Source: Klebsiella indica | Lineage (GTDB): Bacteria; Pseudomonadota; Gammaproteobacteria; Enterobacterales; Enterobacteriaceae | Direction of reading: 5' to 3' | DNA: 64,000 nucleotides | Assembly: GCF_005860775.1 (NCBI RefSeq) | Contig: NZ_VCHQ01000019.1 | Span: 58,846-122,845 of the forward strand | Shown: positions 41,874 to 52,301 of the stretch, piece after piece | Numbering within the stretch: the stretch's first letter is position 1 | Layout of the letters: each line of letters opens with the position of its first letter | Translations under genes and position numbers: made by a program | The notes under the pieces: model-generated | Seen by the model: the letters and a program-made list of their open reading frames with translations, nothing else | Database searches by the model: none | Told to the model about the DNA's origin: nothing

Positions 41874-43376
41874 TTATGCCGCAATAGCATTCATGATCGC
41901 CGGAACGGAGAGCTCGCTCAGCGTCAGCTCCGCCACCTGCTGGCGATCGCGCATGATAATCACCCGATCGGCATAGCCCACCAGCTCTTCCAGTTCTGAA
42001 GAAATCACCAGCAGCGCCAGGCCATCGGCACACAGGGATTCGATCAGACGGATGATCTCCGCATGGGCGCCGACATCAATACCGCGCGTCGGTTCGTCGA
42101 GGATCAGGAACTGTGGTTTGGTCAGTAGCCAGCGAGAGAGTAAAACTTTCTGCTGATTCCCCCCGGAGAGGAACTCTATCGGTTGCTCAGCGTTAGGGGT
42201 ACGAATCCCCAACTGGCGGATAAAGCGCTGGGCAATCTCATTTTGTTCACGTCGGCCAATCGGCCGCAGCCAGCCGCGCTGCGCCTGCAACGCGAGAACG
42301 ATATTTTCCCGTACCGACGCGGCGGCGATAATACCGTCTGTTTTGCGATCTTCGGGACAAAAACCGATCCCGAGGCAGGATGCCTGATGTGGCGAACGCA
42401 GAGTCTGCGGTTTGCCTTTGATCCATGCTTTGCCGCAATCCGCGGGTTTGATGCCGAAGATCACTTCCGCCGTTTCCGTCCTTCCCGAACCGAGCAGGCC
42501 CGCCAGACCCACGATCTCTCCAGGACGAACCTGGAGATTAAACGGCGCGATGGTGCCTTTTTTGCCAAAATCTTCGAAGGCGGCGACCGGTTTCTCACTC
42601 AGCAGAGTACGGCCTGCACGTTGCAGAGCGTTATGCTCCAGCTCACGACCCAGCATCATTTTCACCAGTTCGATTTGCGGCAGTTCGCGGGTTTCCCGGC
42701 AGCCAACAAAGCAACCGTTGCGCAGGACGGTGATGCGATCGCTCACCGCATACACCTGGTCAAGAAAATGGGTAACGAAAATCAGACTGACCCCGCTATC
42801 GCGCAACTGGCGCATCAGGGTGAAGAGCATCTCCACTTCCTGGGTATCCAGACTAGCGGTGGGTTCATCAAGAATTAACACTTTTGCGGACAGATCAATC
42901 GCCCGACAGATCGCCACAATCTGCTGCATCGCAACCGAAAAGCGATTGAGCGGTTCGCGCACATCAAGGGAAAAACCGTAGGACGCCATCAGATCCGTCG
43001 CGCGCTTTTCCATCTCTTTACGCCGCAGCAGGCCAAAGCGTCTCGGTTCACGGCCAATAAACAGGTTATCCGCCACCGACATATTGGGCAGCAGGTTTAC
43101 TTCCTGATAGACGGTGCCAATCCCCAACTGCTGGGCATGAGCGGTATTTTTTGGCGCGATCTCCTGCCCTTCCAACCAGATAGCCCCACGATCCGCATGA
43201 TAGACCCCGGTCAGCGCTTTAATCAGGGTTGATTTGCCCGCGCCATTTTCACCTAACAGGGCCATGATTTCGCCCCGCCGCAGGCTGAAATTAACGTTAT
43301 CCAGCGCTTTCACGCCGGGGAAAAATTTGCTTAACCCTTCGGTACGAAGAATTTCCTGATGTGATTCGTCGTTCAT
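41874..43376 (-). CDS. ytfR: Galactofuranose ABC transporter ATP-binding protein YtfR
   Basis: The 500-residue protein has two ABC domains. The N-terminal half has Walker A GENGAGKSTL and Walker B ILDEPTASLD. The C-terminal half has the degenerate GLLGSGRTETAE loop, signature LSGGNQQK and ILDEPTRGIDVG. This is the sugar-ABC layout of RbsA/MglA. It energises YtfT/YjfF. The length equals that of E. coli YtfR. Confidence 0.95.
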   Translation of the reverse strand: MNDESHQEILRTEGLSKFFPGVKALDNVNFSLRRGEIMALLGENGAGKSTLIKALTGVYHADRGAIWLEGQEIAPKNTAHAQQLGIGTVYQEVNLLPNMSVADNLFIGREPRRFGLLRRKEMEKRATDLMASYGFSLDVREPLNRFSVAMQQIVAICRAIDLSAKVLILDEPTASLDTQEVEMLFTLMRQLRDSGVSLIFVTHFLDQVYAVSDRITVLRNGCFVGCRETRELPQIELVKMMLGRELEHNALQRAGRTLLSEKPVAAFEDFGKKGTIAPFNLQVRPGEIVGLAGLLGSGRTETAEVIFGIKPADCGKAWIKGKPQTLRSPHQASCLGIGFCPEDRKTDGIIAAASVRENIVLALQAQRGWLRPIGRREQNEIAQRFIRQLGIRTPNAEQPIEFLSGGNQQKVLLSRWLLTKPQFLILDEPTRGIDVGAHAEIIRLIESLCADGLALLVISSELEELVGYADRVIIMRDRQQVAELTLSELSVPAIMNAIAA

Positions 43377-43392
43377 GCTCTCCCCTCACCTT

Positions 43393-43416
43393 AACCCTCT
43401 CCGGGAGGAGAGGGTT
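43393..43416. repeat. CCCTCTCC-type hairpin repeat, copy 3 (between ytfQ and ytfR)
   Basis: AACCCTCTCC (43393-43402) and GGAGAGGGTT (43407-43416) form a perfect 10-bp stem with loop GGGA, preceded by CCCCTCACC. Placed after the binding-protein gene, it could protect ytfQ mRNA and lower distal expression. Confidence 0.75.
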
Positions 43417-43444
43417 CTCAGCCGTGCAGTCGTCAGACAACCAC

Positions 43445-44401
43445 TCAGTAGCCCATATTTTTCTTCTTCTCCAGCTCTTCTTTCGCGGTATCCGGTAAGT
43501 AGAGCGTTGATTTAGTGATGATCACTTTCTCAGGTACGGTGCCGTCTTTTTTGTATTTCTCCAGCGCATCGAATGCCGGCCCGGCCATGTCCGGCGTCAA
43601 CTCGACGCTGGCATTCGCTTCACCGGCAATCATTGCTCTATAGATATCCGGTACACCGTCAACGGAGCCGGTGAGGATATCTTTGCCCGGCTTCAGCCCG
43701 GCCTCTTTAATCGCCTGAATTGCGCCAATGACCATATCGTCGTTATGGGCGTAAACCATGCAAATGTTCTTGCCGTTGTTTTCCGCTTTAATAAAGCTCT
43801 CCATCACTTCTTTACCCTTACTACGGGTAAAGTCGCCGGATTGGGAGCGGATAATTTTGATATTCGGCGCGTTAGCAATGGCTTCGGCAAAGCCTTTCTT
43901 ACGGTCAATCGCCACGCTTGCTCCGACGGTGCCCTGCAGTTCAACCACGTTGCACGGCTTACCATCAACGGTTTTAATCAGCCATTCGCCAATCAGCTTA
44001 CCTTCCAGCACGTTGTTCGCGGTGACGGTCGTCATATAGAGATCTTTATCTTTTACATCAATCGAGCGATCGAGCAGGAAAACGGGAATTTTTGCCTCTT
44101 TGGCTTCCTTCAGTACCGGCTCCCATCCGGTCGCCACCACCGGAGCGATAAAGATGGCATCAACCCCCTGCGCGATGAAAGAACGTACTGCCTTAATCTG
44201 GTTTTCCTGCTTTTGCTGCGCATCGGCAATTTTCAGGGTGATACCGCGTTCTTTCGCTTCCGCCCTGGCGACGTTGGTTTCAGCCGCACGCCAGCCGGAT
44301 TCTGAACCGACCTGAGAAAAACCTACGGTAAGAGGGGCAGCCATAGCCATAGACGACATAGCTGCGGAAACTGCTGTGACAAGAAGTAAGCGCTTCCACA
44401 T
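43445..44401 (-). CDS. ytfQ: Galactofuranose-binding periplasmic protein YtfQ
   Basis: The 318-residue precursor has a signal peptide (LLLVTAVSAAMSSMAMA) and a peripla_BP_4 fold. It carries the binding-site segments VGFSQVGSESGWRAAE, IFIAPVVATGWEP and VYAHNDDMVIGAIQAIKEAG. E. coli YtfQ binds galactofuranose (and galactopyranose). It is the first gene of ytfQRT-yjfF, and a GAGGATC ribosome site precedes the ATG. Confidence 0.95.
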   Translation of the reverse strand: MWKRLLLVTAVSAAMSSMAMAAPLTVGFSQVGSESGWRAAETNVARAEAKERGITLKIADAQQKQENQIKAVRSFIAQGVDAIFIAPVVATGWEPVLKEAKEAKIPVFLLDRSIDVKDKDLYMTTVTANNVLEGKLIGEWLIKTVDGKPCNVVELQGTVGASVAIDRKKGFAEAIANAPNIKIIRSQSGDFTRSKGKEVMESFIKAENNGKNICMVYAHNDDMVIGAIQAIKEAGLKPGKDILTGSVDGVPDIYRAMIAGEANASVELTPDMAGPAFDALEKYKKDGTVPEKVIITKSTLYLPDTAKEELEKKKNMGY

Positions 44402-44804
44402 AAGAAGATCCTCGTAGGGTTATTGTTGGTTAAAACCTCACCTGCGGACAAACTATAGACAATCGGAGATGTAACTGGATGCGTTACATCACACTTCAAA
44501 AAAGTTAATTAGATGTTAATCGACACAACTTACGCCAGCAGAGAGCCCATAAGGCTTCGCGCCCTGTGTGATGATGGCTGTTTATGATGAAATTTTGCAC
44601 GTATTGAGATATCAAGCACATGCAATGAAAACGGTTACATAAATTTATTCAGTATGCGGCTATGTTTATGGATTTTTCGATTGTTTAACGGGGAAAAATT
44701 CAGACGCTTGCCATGCATTTCGCGGAAAAAGAAGCGAAGACATTCGATGTGAGTTGGCTATAATACCTGGCACTTGTTTGCCATACATTTTAAAGGAAAC
44801 AGAC
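44402..44804. promoter_or_regulatory. Divergent control region ytfQ/ppa with GalR-like operator
   Basis: ATGTAAC (44469-44475) and GTTACAT (44483-44489) form an inverted pair near ytfQ. ATGAAAACGGTTACAT (44625-44640) resembles the GalR/GalS operator GTGKAANCGWTTNCAC, with mismatches at the edges and centre. TATAAT at 44759-44764 is a strong -10 for ppa, 41 bp before its start. No gene is present. Confidence 0.55.
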
Positions 44805-45335
44805 ATGAGCTTACTCAACGTACCTGCAGGCAAAGATCTGCCGGAAGACATCTACGTCGTGATCGAAATCCCGGCGAACGCAGATCCAATCAAATACGAA
44901 GTCGACAAAGAGAGCGGCGCACTGTTCGTTGACCGTTTTATGTCCACAGCGATGTTCTATCCGTGCAACTACGGTTACATCAACCACACTCTGTCTCTGG
45001 ACGGTGACCCGGTGGACGTTCTGGTCCCGACGCCGTACCCGCTGGAGCCGGGTTCAGTGATCCGCTGCCGTCCGGTTGGCGTGCTGAAAATGACCGACGA
45101 ATCCGGTGAAGATGCCAAACTGGTTGCGGTACCGCACACCAAGCTGAGCAAAGAGTACGATCACATCAAAGATGTGAGCGACCTGCCGGAACTGCTGAAA
45201 GCGCAGATCACCCACTTCTTCGAACACTATAAAGACCTCGAAGCCGGCAAATGGGTTAAGGTTGATGGCTGGGACAACGCCGAAGCGGCGAAAGCTGAAA
45301 TCGTTGCTTCCTTTGAGCGCGCGAAACAGAAGTAA
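44805..45335 (+). CDS. ppa: Inorganic pyrophosphatase
   Basis: The 176-residue essential enzyme hydrolyses pyrophosphate. Family I active-site residues are visible: [16 protein letters not shown], the DGDPVDVLV Asp triad and the [14 protein letters not shown] end. I chose ATG 44805 after AAAGGAAACAGAC because [15 protein letters not shown] is the standard start. It is monocistronic between its TATAAT promoter and a strong terminator. Confidence 0.97.
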   Translation: MSLLNVPAGKDLPEDIYVVIEIPANADPIKYEVDKESGALFVDRFMSTAMFYPCNYGYINHTLSLDGDPVDVLVPTPYPLEPGSVIRCRPVGVLKMTDESGEDAKLVAVPHTKLSKEYDHIKDVSDLPELLKAQITHFFEHYKDLEAGKWVKVDGWDNAEAAKAEIVASFERAKQK

Positions 45336-45358
45336 TCCCGCAGCGTTCTGACCAACGA

Positions 45359-45382
45359 ACACCGCCTTCGGCGGTGTTTTTT
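45359..45382 (+). terminator. Rho-independent terminator of ppa
   Basis: ACACCGCC (45359-45366) and GGCGGTGT (45370-45377) enclose TTC and are followed by a T-run to 45382. Confidence 0.93.
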
Positions 45383-45390
45383 GTCTAAAG

Positions 45391-45418
45391 AAAACAACGC
45401 CACCCGAAGGTGGCGTTG
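45391..45418 (-). terminator. Rho-independent terminator of ytfP
   Basis: CAACGCCACC (45395-45404) and GGTGGCGTTG (45409-45418) form a perfect 10-bp stem with a UUCG tetraloop on the minus strand, followed by TTTTCTTT. Confidence 0.9.
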
Positions 45419-45421
45419 CCG

Positions 45422-45769
45422 TTATTGATACTGGTCTCTGTCCAACCAGTTGCCATTTTCTATCAGCACAAACCCCTCAACGGGGCGCTGATAGACATAC
45501 ATCCAGGCACTACCGTAGGGCGTCTGGATTAAGTGACGAGCATACTCGCCCCCTTTGGTACGCAACGCATCCAATTCAGCCAGCGTCGAAGCGTCAATAC
45601 GATAAACTTCACCATGTACTGTGCCCTTACCCGGCACTGCACCTGGATAGTGGCCCAGGTTGTACAGTTGATAATCAGTGACACTATGATCGCCCAGCCA
45701 CTGAGCATTAGTCATCCAGTGGCTGTTGCCTTGTTTGCGTCGTAAACTGCCGTAAACAAATATTCGCAT
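45422..45769 (-). CDS. ytfP: Gamma-glutamylcyclotransferase-like protein YtfP
   Basis: The 115-residue protein has the GGCT fold signature: the N-terminal FVYGSLRRKQGNSHW nucleotide-like loop, HYPGAVPGKGTVHGEVYRID and ALRTKGGEYARHLI with the candidate catalytic acid region. The biochemical role in the cell is unknown. Its start is 2 bp from the tamB stop, so it is the third gene of tamA-tamB-ytfP. Confidence 0.93.
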   Translation of the reverse strand: MRIFVYGSLRRKQGNSHWMTNAQWLGDHSVTDYQLYNLGHYPGAVPGKGTVHGEVYRIDASTLAELDALRTKGGEYARHLIQTPYGSAWMYVYQRPVEGFVLIENGNWLDRDQYQ

Positions 45770-45771
45770 TG

Positions 45772-48700
45772 CTAAAACTCAAACTGATAGAGCAAATCGA
45801 GAGCCTGGTCTACGCCAGACACCGCTTCCATATATAGCTTAGGCATCAGGCGATAACGCAACGTCAACGTCGCCAGGGAATCAAAGATCCCTACCCCATA
45901 TTTTACCTGCAGACCCGGCAGTACATAGCCGCTGACCACCACCTGGGAGGAGTCACCCACCCCCTCGGTATCCAGCGCCAGATTGCTTACGCCAAACGTC
46001 TCGCCGATTTTACCCACAACCTGACCACTTTGTGCAACCCCCATGCCAATAAGCATCGAGGTCATGGCCGCACTATCGCTCTGTCCGCTGCTTAACCCCT
46101 GCCCTCGCAGCAGATAAGAGAGCGCCTCTTGTTGCGACATTACCGGGTCAGAGAATATTTCCGCTTTCGGCTGATCGGCCGAACCGGTCACTCGAACGCC
46201 AGCAACCACATCATCTTCAGTGGCATCCGGATTACGAATAGCTTCAATATTCAACAACGGCTGATCCGGTGGGCCGGAGAACATCAGCTCACCTTTACGC
46301 ACAATCAGATCCTGACCATAGGCGTGAAAACGGCCTTCCGGGATACTGATCTGCCCGTTCAGGCCCAGCCCCTGTTTATCCTGAGCGACTTTCAAATCAC
46401 CGGTCAAACGGGCTTTCAGGCCGAAGGCGCTCAGACGAACATTATTGCCGACGTGGATCATCAGGTTACTGTTGATGGGGATACTGGCGCTCTGCTGCTT
46501 AATCGGTTGCAGATTTTTATCCAGCATCACTTCATCAGAAGAGACGCCAACGGCGCTTTCCGGCACTTCATTGACGACAATACGTGCCCACGGCACATCG
46601 ACGCTGCCATCAAGGCTAAACAGGCTTGGTGTGGCAGTAAAGACCACATCCGGCGATACATCAAGGCGCACCATCGGCGGCACGGTTATCCGCACCCGGC
46701 TGCCTTTCGCCGCGATTTGCGCGCGCCAGTTATCAATCTGCGTCCAGTCGGCGCTACCGCTTAAAGCAATTTGCCCCTGGCTGGTATTCACCGTTCCCTG
46801 CAATGTTGAACGGGTGCCGGTAAAATTCATTGCCAGCTGGCTCGGCTGCATATCGAACGGCATAAAGTTGCCTTCAATATCCACGCCATTGAGCCGCATC
46901 TGACCATGCAACTGCGGGTTCTGCACATTACCGCCAAGCGTAAGATGCGCGTTAAGTATCCCCTCAGCCTTCTCACCGCGCGCGAAAACAGGATTTATCA
47001 TCGCCAGCGAGAAGTTGTTGATATTAACATTGCCCCCCAGATTGCGGCGTCCCTGCGGATCGGTGACCTGAACCTGCCCGTCCAGTTGACCGTTGTTGGT
47101 CAAACGAATCAACCAGCCCAGCTGCGCGCGGTTATTGTGCAAATCGGCCGTGAGGTTCAGGGTATCGAAAGACACCGGTAGCGGCGCGTCATTGACCATC
47201 TGGGTCACTTTCACGTTACGCCCGTTTAGCGTGACCTTGCCCTGCGGTAATCCCTCTTTGGTCGTGTCCCAGCTCACATCAGCGTTACCGCTAAATACGC
47301 CGCTGGCGCGCGTCTCTTCCGGCATAAACGGCTTCAGCATCGCCAGGTCGAAACGCCTGAGATCCACCCGCGCGTGCCCGCTCGCCCCCGCGTCGATGGT
47401 TTGCGGCACGCATAGCTCGGCATCAGGGTTAGTCCAGCAATGTGGCCCGATACTGATTTTTTGCTCAAGATGACGGTAATCCAGCGCAATATCCCGCGTC
47501 AGGGCAACCGGCCCCACCGGCGTCTGGAAACGCGTATTGCTGAGCGTCCCTTTCCAGCGCTCTGCTTTACGATCAAAGCTCCCTGCCAGCGACAGATGCC
47601 CGGCAACCGGCTCGCCCTGCACCCGCAGTTGCAGGTCGTGCTGCTTCTCGTCGCCCTTCGCATTGAGCTGTACCAGGCTGATATTGACACCCGGCTGACG
47701 AATACGATCGATGCGTACATCAAGGTTTCCGCCAATCTGCTCTGCAGATTTGACATCCCCCTTCACGTTCACTTGCGCAATGGACAGCTCCTGCCAGCGC
47801 AGCGCCCGGGCGGTGATATCCGCCAGTAGCTGCGGCGCATCGACGGTACCGCGGACTTTCACCAGTCCCTTCGCCGTGCCGCCCAGTCCCGGCAGCGCAT
47901 TATCAAGCCGCGGCGCATCAATCGTGGCGTCGAGGTTCAGATCTTTCACCCCCAGTTCGCCTTTCACGTCGGCGCGATTAGGGCCTAACGCCAGATGCAG
48001 GCCGGGGATTTTCCACTGCATATAGCTATTGCCCTGCAGCGAACCGTTCACATCGACCTTATTCTGTTTCACATTACCGGTGATTTTTAGCTCCGGCACC
48101 GACATCTGCCAGCTTCCGCCGTACAGGCTACCCTGAGTTTTAATCAGACCGTTGAGCTTCGAGGGCCACTCAGGTACCTCTTTCGCGGTGTTAATGCCGT
48201 TGAGCGTCAGTTCGCCACGCCAGCTGATCGCCTGCTGCCAGTCAAGCAGCGCTTTCAGCTCGGTTTTCCCCTCCTGGGCGGCGACGGTCAGCTTATCGAT
48301 ATTGACCTGCTGTTCGTTGCCCTTCGCGTTCAGGCTAATTTTTGCCGGCGGCAGCGATTGTCCTTTCACCGCGGTGCTGAAAGCCATGGTGTAGTCGGTC
48401 ATTTTGCCGTTAAATTTCAGCAGCAGATCATCGGCCTGGAACGCTTTCTCGCCGGTAAACGGCCAGTAGAGCTGGTTGCTTTTAACCTCCATATCCAGCG
48501 GTAAGCCCGCTTCAGCCAGCTGCGCTTCGGCACGCAGCGTCATTGCCACTGGGCCAGTTAAATCCACGCCAACCGTCAGCTTTTTACGCACCTCGCCCCC
48601 GACGTTCAGTTGCACCTTCTCGCCCTTCAGCGGATCGATATTCAGCGTGCTGTTAAGGGTGATATCAACCGGCCAGTTTCCCTGCAATTGCGCGCGACCG

Positions 48701-49554
48701 GAAGCCTTCACGTTGCCCTGGTCGGAGTCCACATCCAGCGCATCCAGTTTCATCTGCCCGTCAGTGCTGCTGACTTTCAGCAACAGCGTATAGATGGTCA
48801 TATCGGTATCGCCGGTCAGGCGCAGCTGTTCGCCGCGGAATGCCTGAATATTGAGATTCAGCGGCAAATGAACGTCTGCCATTTCCGGCAGCACCGGCTT
48901 CGAGAAGAGATCTTTCATCATCTCGCCAATCGGTTTCTCTTCCGGCTGCGGGTTGGCGATTTTCGGTTCGACCACATGCTCTTGCTCTTGCGCCACTTTT
49001 GCTGCTTTCGGCAGCGCAATAAGCAACCCTTGCAACGAAGTCGGCGTCAGGGTCAGGTTTTTCTCCTGCCAGTTCAGGCCGCTGGAAAAATCACGCAGCG
49101 AAACGGCGGTATCGTCAATTTTCACATTGACGTTATGCAGCGCCACCCGGTTCAGGGTAATCGGATAGGGAGTGGAAAGATTCAGCGGGCCGCTCTCTTC
49201 TTCCTCCACCGGCTCAGCTGGCGGCATTTTACGGGTATCGATCGTCACATAAATATCGCGCAGAGAGATATCGTTGACGCACAGGCTGCTGTCCCACAGG
49301 CAGCGCAGCTTGACGCCAAGGTGGAACTGACCTGCGCTTATCGCCACCCCAGGCTGTTCATAACGTATATTATTGAGCGTCAGGTCACGCCAGCCGCCGG
49401 TGGTTTTGCCGATTTCCAGCCCCGGAACCCAACGATTGGCGGCGTTTATCACCAGATGCAGGCCCGTAGTGGTACCCACCAGAAATCCTGCTGTTCCCAG
49501 TAACAACACCAGAAAAATCAGTACGCCGAGGCTTATTTTCTTCCATAAACTCAT
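45772..49554 (-). CDS. tamB: Translocation and assembly module inner-membrane protein TamB
   Basis: The 1260-residue protein has one N-terminal membrane anchor ([20 protein letters not shown]) and a long repetitive beta-rich body, ending in the DUF490 domain ([21 protein letters not shown]... YQFEF). It spans the periplasm as a bridge for phospholipid transfer and, with TamA, for outer-membrane protein assembly. It overlaps the end of tamA by 4 bp (ATGA), so the two are coupled. The length matches E. coli TamB (1259 aa). Confidence 0.96.
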   Translation of the reverse strand: MSLWKKISLGVLIFLVLLLGTAGFLVGTTTGLHLVINAANRWVPGLEIGKTTGGWRDLTLNNIRYEQPGVAISAGQFHLGVKLRCLWDSSLCVNDISLRDIYVTIDTRKMPPAEPVEEEESGPLNLSTPYPITLNRVALHNVNVKIDDTAVSLRDFSSGLNWQEKNLTLTPTSLQGLLIALPKAAKVAQEQEHVVEPKIANPQPEEKPIGEMMKDLFSKPVLPEMADVHLPLNLNIQAFRGEQLRLTGDTDMTIYTLLLKVSSTDGQMKLDALDVDSDQGNVKASGRAQLQGNWPVDITLNSTLNIDPLKGEKVQLNVGGEVRKKLTVGVDLTGPVAMTLRAEAQLAEAGLPLDMEVKSNQLYWPFTGEKAFQADDLLLKFNGKMTDYTMAFSTAVKGQSLPPAKISLNAKGNEQQVNIDKLTVAAQEGKTELKALLDWQQAISWRGELTLNGINTAKEVPEWPSKLNGLIKTQGSLYGGSWQMSVPELKITGNVKQNKVDVNGSLQGNSYMQWKIPGLHLALGPNRADVKGELGVKDLNLDATIDAPRLDNALPGLGGTAKGLVKVRGTVDAPQLLADITARALRWQELSIAQVNVKGDVKSAEQIGGNLDVRIDRIRQPGVNISLVQLNAKGDEKQHDLQLRVQGEPVAGHLSLAGSFDRKAERWKGTLSNTRFQTPVGPVALTRDIALDYRHLEQKISIGPHCWTNPDAELCVPQTIDAGASGHARVDLRRFDLAMLKPFMPEETRASGVFSGNADVSWDTTKEGLPQGKVTLNGRNVKVTQMVNDAPLPVSFDTLNLTADLHNNRAQLGWLIRLTNNGQLDGQVQVTDPQGRRNLGGNVNINNFSLAMINPVFARGEKAEGILNAHLTLGGNVQNPQLHGQMRLNGVDIEGNFMPFDMQPSQLAMNFTGTRSTLQGTVNTSQGQIALSGSADWTQIDNWRAQIAAKGSRVRITVPPMVRLDVSPDVVFTATPSLFSLDGSVDVPWARIVVNEVPESAVGVSSDEVMLDKNLQPIKQQSASIPINSNLMIHVGNNVRLSAFGLKARLTGDLKVAQDKQGLGLNGQISIPEGRFHAYGQDLIVRKGELMFSGPPDQPLLNIEAIRNPDATEDDVVAGVRVTGSADQPKAEIFSDPVMSQQEALSYLLRGQGLSSGQSDSAAMTSMLIGMGVAQSGQVVGKIGETFGVSNLALDTEGVGDSSQVVVSGYVLPGLQVKYGVGIFDSLATLTLRYRLMPKLYMEAVSGVDQALDLLYQFEF

Positions 49555-51284
49555 AATTCAGGCCCCAGACCAATGTAAAACTGTAAACCGTGCTCATCTT
49601 TGTCGCCTATCGGCCTGGCGATATCCAGTTTGATCGGCCCGACCGGCGACTGCCAGCGCACGCCAAAGCCCGCGCCGGTTTTGAAATCACTTTCACGGAT
49701 ATCGCTCACGGCTTCACCACTGTCGACAAACACCGCGCCCCACCACTTGCCGCTCACGTTATACTGATATTCCAGCGAGCCGGTAGCCAGCTTCGAAGCC
49801 CCTATCAGCTTGCCATCATCATCTTTAGGCGAGATAGATTTGTATTTATAACCACGAATACTCCGGTCCCCCCCGGCGAAGAAACGCAGGTCCGGCGGAA
49901 CTTTGCTGAAGTTATCGGCTTCAATCCAGCCGAGATTGCCGCGCACCACGAAACGGTGACGGTCGTAGAGCGTTCGGATCCACACATCCTGCGCCTGCAT
50001 GACGATAAAGTTAATATCCGAGCCCCACAGGGTGTTGGAATAGTCTACCGAGTAGCGCTGCGAATCGCCCCAGGTTGGCATCAGACCGCCCCGCGAGCGG
50101 GTCCGGTTCACCGACACGCCCGGATAGATCAGCATCGTGGTATTCGTCACGTTAGCCTGGGTAAAGTGGTCAAGGCTCCAGCGCAGATTCAGCGCGCGCT
50201 GCCAGCCGCTCGACATCTCCCAGTAGCGCGAAACGGCCAGGGTCGTTGAGTCGGCTTTCGTATCGTTGAGGTCCGTACGTTTGAATCCGCCCTGCATCAG
50301 GTAGTACTGCTCAAGGGGGCTTTTTAACAGCGGAATTTTATAGCTGAAATCAAGCTGCTGCTCAGGAGCGGAAACGCTAAGACTGGAAGTCAGGCTATGG
50401 CCGTACGAGTTCATCCACGGCTTTTTCCACGTCCCTTTGACCCGCGGGCCGACGTCAGTTGAGTAACCGACGCCGGTTTCAACGGTATTCTCTTTACGCG
50501 GGGAGACAACGCCCTGCAAAGGCAGAATTTTGGTCTGGCGGGACTTTGCAAACTGCGGCGCCACGACCACGGAGCTAAACCAGCCGGTAGCCGACAGACG
50601 GCGGTTGAGTTCGGCTAAATCCTGTGAAGTGTAGTAGTCGCCCTGTTTAAACGGCACCAGGTTTTGCAGGTATTCGTCGCGAATCTGCGAGCCTTCGAAA
50701 GTGACCGGGCCAAAGCGATAGCGCTCGCCGCTGTTGTAGTCGATATCCCAGAAGGCCTGATGTCTGTCGAGAGAGACGCCAAGCTGGCTTTTATTAAATT
50801 CGCTATCGAAATATCCCTTGCGCAGCGCAATGCGGGTCAGTGAACTTTTGAAGCCATCATAATCGCTATGATTGAGCACGGTGCCGATGGCCGGGCGCGT
50901 TTTTAACAGATCCAGATAGTCGCGATCGGTCCGCGCTCCGCCGCGCAAAATAACCTCGGTACCGCCAATACGCACCGGTTCGCCGGGCGTGACTTTAGCA
51001 ATCAGGACCTGGCGCCCCTTCTTTGGCGGCGGACGCAAATCAAAATCGATCGTCGGTTCGTAGTAACCCAGCGCTTTGAGCCCTTCACGAATAGCATCGT
51101 CCACGCGCGCGCGGAAGCGCCGATCCGGCGTCACCTCATCGCTCTGGATCGTAGACAATTGGGCGCGGACGTTTTTTTCCAGCTCCCCGGATAACCCCTC
51201 CACTTGCAAACGCACGCTCGCTGCGCTGGCGACCCCGCTGACCAGTAAAAGGCTGGTGATACATAACTGGCGGATTTGTAGCAC
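49551..51284 (-). CDS. tamA: Translocation and assembly module outer-membrane protein TamA
   Basis: The 577-residue precursor is an Omp85-family barrel with three N-terminal POTRA domains. I chose the GTG at 51284: it follows CAGGAGAAAAC, gives a proper signal peptide ([18 protein letters not shown]) and yields exactly the E. coli length, whereas the longer frame to 51338 puts the signal peptide inside. The Omp85 motif [14 protein letters not shown] is present and the barrel ends in the signature FYIGLGPEL. It is divergent from msrA. Confidence 0.95.
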   Translation of the reverse strand: MLQIRQLCITSLLLVSGVASAASVRLQVEGLSGELEKNVRAQLSTIQSDEVTPDRRFRARVDDAIREGLKALGYYEPTIDFDLRPPPKKGRQVLIAKVTPGEPVRIGGTEVILRGGARTDRDYLDLLKTRPAIGTVLNHSDYDGFKSSLTRIALRKGYFDSEFNKSQLGVSLDRHQAFWDIDYNSGERYRFGPVTFEGSQIRDEYLQNLVPFKQGDYYTSQDLAELNRRLSATGWFSSVVVAPQFAKSRQTKILPLQGVVSPRKENTVETGVGYSTDVGPRVKGTWKKPWMNSYGHSLTSSLSVSAPEQQLDFSYKIPLLKSPLEQYYLMQGGFKRTDLNDTKADSTTLAVSRYWEMSSGWQRALNLRWSLDHFTQANVTNTTMLIYPGVSVNRTRSRGGLMPTWGDSQRYSVDYSNTLWGSDINFIVMQAQDVWIRTLYDRHRFVVRGNLGWIEADNFSKVPPDLRFFAGGDRSIRGYKYKSISPKDDDGKLIGASKLATGSLEYQYNVSGKWWGAVFVDSGEAVSDIRESDFKTGAGFGVRWQSPVGPIKLDIARPIGDKDEHGLQFYIGLGPEL

Positions 51285-51493
51285 GTTTTCTCCTGAATAT
51301 CCTTGTTTGCCCCGAAGGAAACGAAATCGCCGCTCCACGGCTTAACAACCCACTAACAGCCAGGGGTTGAAAAAGTGACAATAGCCCAAATAGTTCTTAT
51401 GTTTAAATTTAGACGTATTGAGCGTGTGTATTGTGTTAAAAGACACGCCTGGTTACAACCTAAACCCCCTTTTCTGTTTTTATGAGGCCCACC

Positions 51494-52132
51494 GTGAGTC
51501 TATTTGATAAAACGCATCTTGTCGCCCAGGCGGACGCGCTGCCGGGACGCAATACGCCGATGCCGGTGGCTACGCTCCACGCCGTCAATGGCCACTCAAT
51601 GACCAACATTCCGGCAGGAATGGAGATCGCCCTGTTTGCTATGGGCTGTTTCTGGGGCGTCGAACGCCTGTTCTGGCAGCTTCCTGGCGTTTACAGCACC
51701 GCCGCGGGCTATACCGGAGGCTATACGCCAAATCCGACCTACCGCGAAGTCTGCAGCGGTCAGACCGGTCATGCGGAAGCCGTCCGTGTGGTCTACGATC
51801 CCCAGGTCATCAGTTATGAACAGTTATTACAGGTATTCTGGGAAAATCACGACCCGGCGCAGGGCATGCAGCAGGGCAACGATCATGGCACCCAGTATCG
51901 TTCAGCGATTTACCCGCTGACGCAGGAGCAAAGCAAAGCGGCGCAAGCCAGCCTGGCGCGTTTCCAGGCGGCAATGCACGAAGCGAACGACTCGCGCACG
52001 ATCACCACTGAGATAGCGACGGCGAAGCCATTCTATTATGCGGAAGACGATCATCAGCAGTATCTGCACAAAAACCCATACGGGTACTGCGGTATCGGGG
52101 GGATCGGCGTGTGTCTGCCGCCACAGGCCTGA
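51494..52132 (+). CDS. msrA: Peptide methionine sulfoxide reductase MsrA
   Basis: The 212-residue enzyme reduces methionine-S-sulfoxide in proteins. The active-site [10 protein letters not shown] holds the catalytic Cys, with resolving Cys in [14 protein letters not shown] near the end. I chose the GTG at 51494 (GAGG 6 bases upstream) because [10 protein letters not shown] is the standard start; the ATG at 51482 has no ribosome site. It is single and terminated downstream. Confidence 0.95.
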   Translation: MSLFDKTHLVAQADALPGRNTPMPVATLHAVNGHSMTNIPAGMEIALFAMGCFWGVERLFWQLPGVYSTAAGYTGGYTPNPTYREVCSGQTGHAEAVRVVYDPQVISYEQLLQVFWENHDPAQGMQQGNDHGTQYRSAIYPLTQEQSKAAQASLARFQAAMHEANDSRTITTEIATAKPFYYAEDDHQQYLHKNPYGYCGIGGIGVCLPPQA

Positions 52133-52207
52133 TGTTACTGCCTGGCTGAATAATTTACGCGCTGGCGGCTATACGGTGCCTTACGCTATACTACCCCGTG
52201 TTACAAG

Positions 52208-52236
52208 CCGGTCCTATGCCTTCGGACCGGTTTTTT
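52208..52236 (+). terminator. Rho-independent terminator of msrA
   Basis: CCGGTCC (52208-52214) and GGACCGG (52224-52230) enclose a 9-base loop and are followed by TTTTTT. Confidence 0.9.
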
Positions 52237-52301
52237 GTGTGTTCCACATGAGTATTATTCACTTCCCTTCCGAGGATCTGATCTCAACGATCAGATAAGA
52301 T

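Noticed and set aside
45772..49554. Several plus-strand ORFs of 100-300 codons opposite tamB
   Set aside because: All are antisense shadows of the conserved tamB frame, without ribosome sites or known domains.
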